The notes under the pieces were generated by a model. That model ran no database searches, was not told the origin of the DNA, and saw nothing but the letters and a program-made list of their open reading frames with translations. Of a stretch of 64,000 nt of DNA, positions 59,273-64,000 are shown piece after piece. The position numbers were made by a program, and so were the translations under genes. Numbering within the stretch: the stretch's first letter is position 1; each line of letters opens with the position of its first letter. Source of the DNA: Micromonospora phaseoli (GTDB lineage Bacteria; Actinomycetota; Actinomycetes; Mycobacteriales; Micromonosporaceae); NCBI RefSeq assembly GCF_900109115.1, contig NZ_FNYV01000011.1:1-64000 (forward strand), given 5' to 3'.

Positions 59273-61027
59273 TCATGAGCGTTCGGACCAGCTTTGGTGG
59301 GACGCCGCGCTCTCGGCCTTGGTCAGCAGGTCACGAAACCGTGCCGCGCCGTCCGCCGGAGAGGCCCACCCGGCGGACATCTCGACCAGTCGGGTCTCCG
59401 GTCGCTCCAACCAGGACAGGATCCGTTCCGACTCCTCCGGGCTCGCCGCCGGAACCGGACCGTGCCCGGGCGGCACCGTCTCGGCGGTGGCCCGGATGGC
59501 GGCCAACGTCGGTCGAGGATGGACCCCCGGTGGGGAGACCCCGGCCCCGGCCAGCCGGCCGTGCCGCACCAGCGCCAACTCCCAGCCGCCGCCGGCGGCC
59601 GGGTGGGCGGCGGCCAGTTCGGCCAGCCCGCTCAGCGCGGCGAGCCGCTGCATGCGGATCGCGGCCCGCAGCACCGCCGCGAGGCGGGACCGCAGCACGG
59701 CGGCCTCCTCGTACCGCTGCCCGACCGAGAGCGTCTCGATCCGAGCGAGCAGGGCGTCCACCACCGGTTGCGGGTCACCGGTGGTGGCGGTGGCGAAGGG
59801 CGTGACGGCTTGGCGGTCGTACTCCTCCGGGGAGATCCGGTGCTCGCAGGGTGCCGGGCAGCGGCCCAGCTCGGCCAGCGCGCAGGCCGGGGTGACGGTG
59901 CGCAGGGACAGCCGGTGGGTGCACTGGCGCAGCGGCACCGCGTCGTGGAAACCGGCGGCGGCCAGCTCGGCGGCCCGGCGTGAGGAGAACGGGCCGAGGT
60001 ACGCGCGGTCGCCGGGGGAGATCTCCCGGACCACCGACAACCGGGGATAGGGCCCGTCGGTCAGCTTCAACCAGACCACCCGCTCCGGGAACTTCGACCG
60101 ACGGTTGTACGGCGGCGCGTGCGCCCCGATCAGCCGCAGCTCGCGGACCTCGGCCTCCAACGAGTGCGCGCACTCGACCGCCTCGACCCGCTCGGCGGCA
60201 GCGAGCATCTCCGAGATCCGGGCGCGCTTCTCCGCCGCCGTGAAGTAGCTGCGGACCCGGGTGGCGATGTCCCGGGAGGTGCCCACATAGAGCGGCCGGT
60301 CGTCGGCGGCGCGGAAGATGTAGACCCCCGGGCCCTTCGGCAGGCCCTCGGCCAGGTGTCGTTTGCGGCGCTGCGTCGGGGTGACCGCGCGGGCGAACTC
60401 GATGGCGTCGCCGATGGTGTCGACCCGGTGCCCGCCGAGCCGGCCGATGAGCCCGTGCAGCACGTCGACGGTCGCCCGGGCGTCCTCCAGCGCCCGGTGG
60501 GTCGGCACGGTGGCGGCCCGGAAGTAGGCGGCGAGGGTGCCGAGCTTGCGGTTGGGTACCTCGTCGCGCAGCAGCACCCGTCGGGCCAGGGCGGCCGTGT
60601 CCAGTACCCGTGGGTTCGGCCATCGGTAGCCGTGCTTCGCGCAGGCCGCCTTGAGGAAACCGACGTCGTACGGGGCGTTGTGGGCGACCAGCACGGCATC
60701 CGAGACGAACTCCAGGAAACTCGGCAGCACCTGCTCGATCGGCGGCGCCGGCAGCAGCATCGCCTGGGTGATGCCGGTCAGTACGGTGATGAAGGGCGGG
60801 ATCGGCACCCCGGGATTGACCAGGGTGGCCAGCACCCCCAGCTCCTCGCCGCCACGCACCTTGACCGCGCCGATCTCGGTGATGCCGCCGCCGTCCGGGG
60901 CTCCGCCGGTCGTCTCCAGGTCGACCACCACGAACGTCGTCGCGTACAGCGGCAGCGCCGGATCGACGCCGCCAGTGGTCGGATCGGTCCCGGCCAGCGC
61001 CGGTTGGAGATACTCCTGTCGTGCCAT
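59273..61027 (-). CDS. DEDDh exonuclease fused to UvrC-like GIY-YIG nuclease
   Basis: A 584-residue protein. Residues 25-195 are a DEDDh 3'-5' exonuclease like DNA polymerase epsilon subunit: FVVVDLETTGG (DxE), AHNAPYDVGF and HRALEDARATVDVL. Residues 205-290 are a GIY-YIG domain (GPGVYIFRAADDRPLYVGTSRDI, then RARISEMLAAAERVEAVE). A UvrC-like cysteine-containing region (CTHRLSLRT...CPAPCEHRIS) and a coiled UVR-like helix (IETLSVGQRYEEAAVLRSRL) follow. The UvrC (HhH)2 domain is missing. The actinobacterial family is known from mycobacteria. The ATG at 61027 has a TAGCGT box 7 nt upstream. Confidence 0.9.
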   Translation of the reverse strand: MARQEYLQPALAGTDPTTGGVDPALPLYATTFVVVDLETTGGAPDGGGITEIGAVKVRGGEELGVLATLVNPGVPIPPFITVLTGITQAMLLPAPPIEQVLPSFLEFVSDAVLVAHNAPYDVGFLKAACAKHGYRWPNPRVLDTAALARRVLLRDEVPNRKLGTLAAYFRAATVPTHRALEDARATVDVLHGLIGRLGGHRVDTIGDAIEFARAVTPTQRRKRHLAEGLPKGPGVYIFRAADDRPLYVGTSRDIATRVRSYFTAAEKRARISEMLAAAERVEAVECAHSLEAEVRELRLIGAHAPPYNRRSKFPERVVWLKLTDGPYPRLSVVREISPGDRAYLGPFSSRRAAELAAAGFHDAVPLRQCTHRLSLRTVTPACALAELGRCPAPCEHRISPEEYDRQAVTPFATATTGDPQPVVDALLARIETLSVGQRYEEAAVLRSRLAAVLRAAIRMQRLAALSGLAELAAAHPAAGGGWELALVRHGRLAGAGVSPPGVHPRPTLAAIRATAETVPPGHGPVPAASPEESERILSWLERPETRLVEMSAGWASPADGAARFRDLLTKAESAASHQSWSERS

Positions 61028-61034
61028 CGGCGGC

Positions 61035-61040
61035 ACGCTA
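61035..61040 (-). promoter_or_regulatory. -10 box for leaderless exonuclease gene
   Basis: On the minus strand TAGCGT ends 7 nt before the ATG at 61027. Confidence 0.45.
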
Positions 61041-61154
61041 GTGCTTCGGTACGACACTCCCGCCCCAACGGCCCCACAGACACCACCGGGTCTAGGATGA
61101 GAGATCGGCTCACTCACCAGGCGGTGGGCCCGGTCGCGGTGGGAGACTTGCCAC

Positions 61155-62594
61155 ATGCCCCTCGCCGAGCCGCACGACGACAACCTCCCACAGGAGGAGC
61201 GGGTCGTCGGGGCGCCGGCTGCCGGCGAGGCGGTTCATCCCGATGCGGCGGAGGCCGCCGCCGACCGGGAGGCGGCGACGGAGCCGGAGCCGAGCCTGCC
61301 GGAGGCGGTCCGGCAGCGGATCGTCTCGCTCACCGCCGCCGTGCTGCCCGGCCTGCCCGCCGACGAGGTGCCGGTGCCGCTGCGTCGGGTCGCGAAGTTC
61401 GCCCCCAACCGACGGGCCCGGCTGGGCGCGCCGGTGATCGCCGCCCAACTCGCCGCCGACCCGCTGTTCCGGCAGCGGGTCACCGCCCGCGTCCTGGTCG
61501 ACGCCGGTGACCTCGGCGCCGCGGTGATCGAGGGGACCGCTCCCGCCGCCGCCGACCCGGTCGAGGTGGCGGCCCTGGCCTACCTGGCCCGGCCGAGCGG
61601 CTGGCGGGGCCTGATCGAAGCCAGCGGCGCGGCGGTACGCGCCGAGGCGGACACCGCCGTCGTGGCCGAACTGGTCCGTCAGGCCGAGCAGCGGGCCACC
61701 CGCGCCGACCACGATCGGGCCGTGGCCCGGGTCGAGGCCGACAAGCTGCGCGACGAGTTGGCCCGGGTACGTGAGGAGCTGGGCCAGCTGCGCGAGGAGG
61801 CCCGGCAGCTGACCCGTACCCTCCGGGAGAGTCAGGCCCGGGAGCGCCGGGCGAGCGAGCTGCTGGCCACCGAGCGGGGGAGGGCCACCCGGGCCGCCGC
61901 CGACGCGGACGCCGAGCTGCGCCGGGCCCGGGCCCGGCTGGCCGAGGCGGAGGCCGCCGCCGGGGTGGCCCGCACCAGCGCCAAGGAGGCCCGCTCGGTC
62001 GACAACGCTCGGCTGTGGCTGCTGCTGGAGACCATCGGCCAGGCCGCCCTCGGGCTGCGCCGCGAGCTGGCGCTGGACCCGGTCGACAAGCTGCCCGCCG
62101 ACTTTGTCGCGGACGCCTTCACCGACTCCTCGGCCGCCACCGCCACCGCCGCCGGTGCCGCGGCCCGTGCCCAGGACACCGACGACCCCGCCCGGCTGGA
62201 TCAGCTGCTCGCCCTGCCCCGGGCGCACCTGGTGGTCGACGGCTACAACGTGACCAAACGCGGCTTCGGCGAGATGTCGCTGGAACAGCAGCGCAAGCGA
62301 CTGATCACCGGCCTGGGCGGGCTCGCCGCGCAGACCGGCGACGAGGTCACCGTCGTATTCGACGGGGCCGAACGGATGCACGGACTGCCGCCCACCCCGC
62401 GTGGCGTGCGGGTGCTCTTCTCCCGCAAGGGGGAGACCGCCGACGAGCTGATCCGCCGGCTGGTCCGCGCCGAGCCGCCCGGCCGCCCGGTGGTGGTGAT
62501 CTCCTCCGACCGCGAGGTCGCCGACGGGGTACGCCGGCATGGCGCATACCCGTTGGGCGCGGATTCGCTGCTGCGGCGGTTGGCGCGTTCCTGA
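61155..62594 (+). CDS. NYN (YacP-like) domain protein with coiled coil
   Basis: A 479-residue protein. An acidic N-terminus is followed by a helical region and a coiled coil of about residues 170-270 (EQRATRADHDRAVARVEADK, then ELGQLREEARQLTRTL). The C-terminal ~150 residues are a NYN/YacP domain with metal-site acidic residues in HLVVDGYNVTKRGF, VTVVFDGAE and VVISSDREVADG. NYN domains are PIN-like RNA endonucleases. The ATG at 61155 has GGGAG upstream, and TAGGAT at 61093-61098 is a likely -10 box. Confidence 0.85.
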   Translation: MPLAEPHDDNLPQEERVVGAPAAGEAVHPDAAEAAADREAATEPEPSLPEAVRQRIVSLTAAVLPGLPADEVPVPLRRVAKFAPNRRARLGAPVIAAQLAADPLFRQRVTARVLVDAGDLGAAVIEGTAPAAADPVEVAALAYLARPSGWRGLIEASGAAVRAEADTAVVAELVRQAEQRATRADHDRAVARVEADKLRDELARVREELGQLREEARQLTRTLRESQARERRASELLATERGRATRAAADADAELRRARARLAEAEAAAGVARTSAKEARSVDNARLWLLLETIGQAALGLRRELALDPVDKLPADFVADAFTDSSAATATAAGAAARAQDTDDPARLDQLLALPRAHLVVDGYNVTKRGFGEMSLEQQRKRLITGLGGLAAQTGDEVTVVFDGAERMHGLPPTPRGVRVLFSRKGETADELIRRLVRAEPPGRPVVVISSDREVADGVRRHGAYPLGADSLLRRLARS

Positions 62595-62668
62595 GCGACC
62601 CTGGTCCGAGCGACCGGCGCGACCCTGGTGTGATCGACTGGCGCGACCCTGGTGTGATCGACTGGCGC
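62595..62668. repeat. 24-nt minisatellite
   Basis: Two exact 24-nt units (gcgcgaccctggtgtgatcg followed by actg) at 62617-62664 are flanked by partial copies. The array begins at the stop codon of the NYN gene. Confidence 0.8.
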
Positions 62669-62722
62669 GGGGCGCGCGCGTCGGGCAATAGGATGGGCGC
62701 CCATGGCGACAGGAGCGGCGGT

Positions 62723-62797
62723 ATGAGGCGCACGGCGGACGACAGGTGCGGTCGCTGCGGCGGTGGGTCGCCCGAGCCGGGCTGGGCGGCGCGGTGA
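62723..62797 (+). CDS. Possible 24-residue CxxC leader peptide
   Basis: The ATG at 62723 follows AGGAG with 7-nt spacing. It opens a 24-codon frame with CGRCG, ending in a GTGA overlap with the M48 protease start at 62794. The M48 start has no ribosome site of its own, which suggests coupling. The pair of cysteines could bind metal or control translation. A longer M48 start at 62746 would remove this need. Confidence 0.35.
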   Translation: MRRTADDRCGRCGGGSPEPGWAAR

Positions 62798-64000
62798 GCC
62801 CGCGCGGCTGGGCGCTGCTCACCCTGGCCGGCCTCGGCGTGGCCGTGGTGCTGGCCGCGCTGCTGCTGATCCCGTGGAACCGCCCGCCGGCGCCCCGGGC
62901 CGACCAGCTCGCCGCGCTGCGTGACCTGCCGGCCGACCAGGTCGAGCGGGCCCGGCAGTTCCGTTCGGCGCTGCGCCCGGGCGGCTGGGCGGCGCTGGGT
63001 GTCGGGTTGCTGGTGGCGTTGGCGCTCGGGTTGACTCCGCTGGGCAGCCGCCTGATCGAGCTGGCCGGGCGCCCCTTCGGCAGCCACTGGATCGCCCAGG
63101 CGGTCCTCGGCGGGCTGGCCGTGGTGCTGGTCGCCGACCTGGTCACGCTGCCGTTCGCCGCCTGGCGCCACAGCGTGCTCACCCGTTACGGGCTGGCCAC
63201 CAACGGCTGGGGCGGCTGGTCGGTCGACCTGCTCAAGTCGTACGCGGTCAGCGCGGTCATCGGCGCGGTGGCGCTGCTCGGCTTCTACACGGTCGTCCGG
63301 CTCGCGCCGCGCTGGTGGTGGGCGTTCGGCGCGGCCGGGGCCGCCACCCTGGTGGTGGTGCTCTCGTTCGTGCTGCCGGTGCTGGTCGAGCCGGTGTTCA
63401 ACCGGTTCAGCCCGATGCAACCGGGGCCGCTGCGTACCCAGTTGATGGAGCTGGCCGAACGCGACGGCGTACCGGTGCGCGACGTGCTCGTCGCCGACGC
63501 GTCCCGACGCACCCGGGCGGTGAACGCGTACGTCTCGGGGCTCGGGCCGACCCGCCGGGTGGTGGTGTACGACAACCTGCTGCGCGAGGCGACGCCGGCC
63601 GAGGTGACCGCGGTGGTCGCGCACGAACTGGGCCATGCCAAGGACCGGGACGTACCGGTCGGCACACTCACCGGCGCGCTCGGCGCCGCGGCCGCGGTGG
63701 TGGGGCTCTACCTGATCGGCTCCTGGCCGCCGCTGCTGCGCCTGGCCGGCGTCGACTCGGTCGCCCAACCTCGCGCCTTCGGGCTGCTGCTCGCCCTGGT
63801 CACCGTGACCGGGTTGGTCTTCGCCCCGGTGCAGGCGCTGATGTCGCGGCGGGTGGAGGCACGTGCCGACGCGCACGCGCTCGCGCTGACCGGCGACCCG
63901 GTCGCGTTCGAGTCGATGCAGCGCCGCCTCTCCGCGATCAACCTCGCCGATCCCGATCCGCCCCGGTGGGAGTACCTCTACTCCGCCTCGCACCCGTCCA
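62794..64000 (+). CDS. M48 family membrane metalloprotease (CAAX protease 1-like), partial
   Basis: The 5' part (about 402 codons) of an M48A zinc protease; it runs past the window end. The N-terminal membrane segment at residues ~5-25 is followed by several more up to ~210. The zinc motif HELGH is at residues 277-281 (VVAHELGHAKDRD). SRRVEARADAHAL near residue 355 contains the third ligand Glu. It resembles Ste24p-like CAAX proteases, though in bacteria it is likely a membrane quality-control or housekeeping protease. The GTG at 62794 or 62746 is the start. Confidence 0.9.
   Translation, partial: MSPRGWALLTLAGLGVAVVLAALLLIPWNRPPAPRADQLAALRDLPADQVERARQFRSALRPGGWAALGVGLLVALALGLTPLGSRLIELAGRPFGSHWIAQAVLGGLAVVLVADLVTLPFAAWRHSVLTRYGLATNGWGGWSVDLLKSYAVSAVIGAVALLGFYTVVRLAPRWWWAFGAAGAATLVVVLSFVLPVLVEPVFNRFSPMQPGPLRTQLMELAERDGVPVRDVLVADASRRTRAVNAYVSGLGPTRRVVVYDNLLREATPAEVTAVVAHELGHAKDRDVPVGTLTGALGAAAAVVGLYLIGSWPPLLRLAGVDSVAQPRAFGLLLALVTVTGLVFAPVQALMSRRVEARADAHALALTGDPVAFESMQRRLSAINLADPDPPRWEYLYSASHPS

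Overview
This window is a stretch of actinomycete chromosome, most likely from Micromonosporaceae (Micromonospora or Salinispora type). The base composition is very GC-rich. Many genes start with GTG and seem to be transcribed without a leader. The respiratory chain is of the actinobacterial kind: QcrC with two haem c sites, a Rieske protein with several membrane segments, and CtaF. The adenosine kinase closely matches the mycobacterial AdoK family as I remember it. I see no rRNA, tRNA, insertion sequence, prophage, CRISPR array or biosynthetic cluster. Most of the region reads as conserved core chromosome rather than an island.

Layout. 1-5.1 kb: minisatellite, RDD protein, DUF4191 protein, a 48-residue protein and a large ATPase/LuxR regulator. 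5.1-8.7 kb: lipoate genes lipA and lipB flank an archaeal-type aspartyl-tRNA synthetase, which sits behind a T-box leader. 8.8-16 kb: membrane protein, secreted PHB-type esterase, TIGR01777 epimerase, aldo/keto reductase, LtrA protein and a TetR gene remnant. 16-22.8 kb: sucB and lpdA, a small conserved protein, pepA and gcvT. 22.9-30.4 kb: DUF2314 protein, cobalamin lower-ligand genes (cobS and a cobU-cobT fusion), two small proteins, an M50 protease, an aldo/keto reductase and a TetR regulator. 30.5-38.5 kb: cupin, two lipoproteins, a 1356-residue disordered TPR/WG-repeat protein and a DUF3043 protein. 38.6-45.8 kb: murA, nadA, glycerate kinase, erpA, adoK, a TusA-like protein and a cysteine desulfurase. 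46-54.6 kb: ctaC-ctaF, trpD, a degenerate receiver protein, ctaG, and ctaE-qcrC-qcrA-qcrB. 54.8-64 kb: DUF4142 protein, Lrp-type domain, sugar nucleotidyltransferase with NUDIX, an RSH (p)ppGpp enzyme without an ACT domain, a DEDDh/UvrC-type nuclease, an NYN protein and the 5' part of an M48 protease.

Functional links. Lipoate synthesis (lipA, lipB) supplies SucB and the glycine cleavage system that contains GcvT; LpdA reoxidises both complexes. ErpA, the cysteine desulfurase and TusA fit Fe-S cluster or sulfur supply for NadA, LipA and the Rieske protein. The CtaCEF and QcrCAB genes encode most of the bcc-aa3 branch; ctaD is not in this window.

Most notable. (1) A nearly complete T-box riboswitch precedes the extra AspRS gene, and a genome-dispersed GGGGCCCC repeat is lodged inside its leader. 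(2) At least three families of intergenic palindromes recur, and all eleven convergent gene junctions carry a stem-loop. (3) Thirteen genes have a TANNNT box ending 6-8 nt before the start codon. (4) Minisatellites lie at gene edges and inside reading frames. All calls come from reading the sequence; no database search was run.
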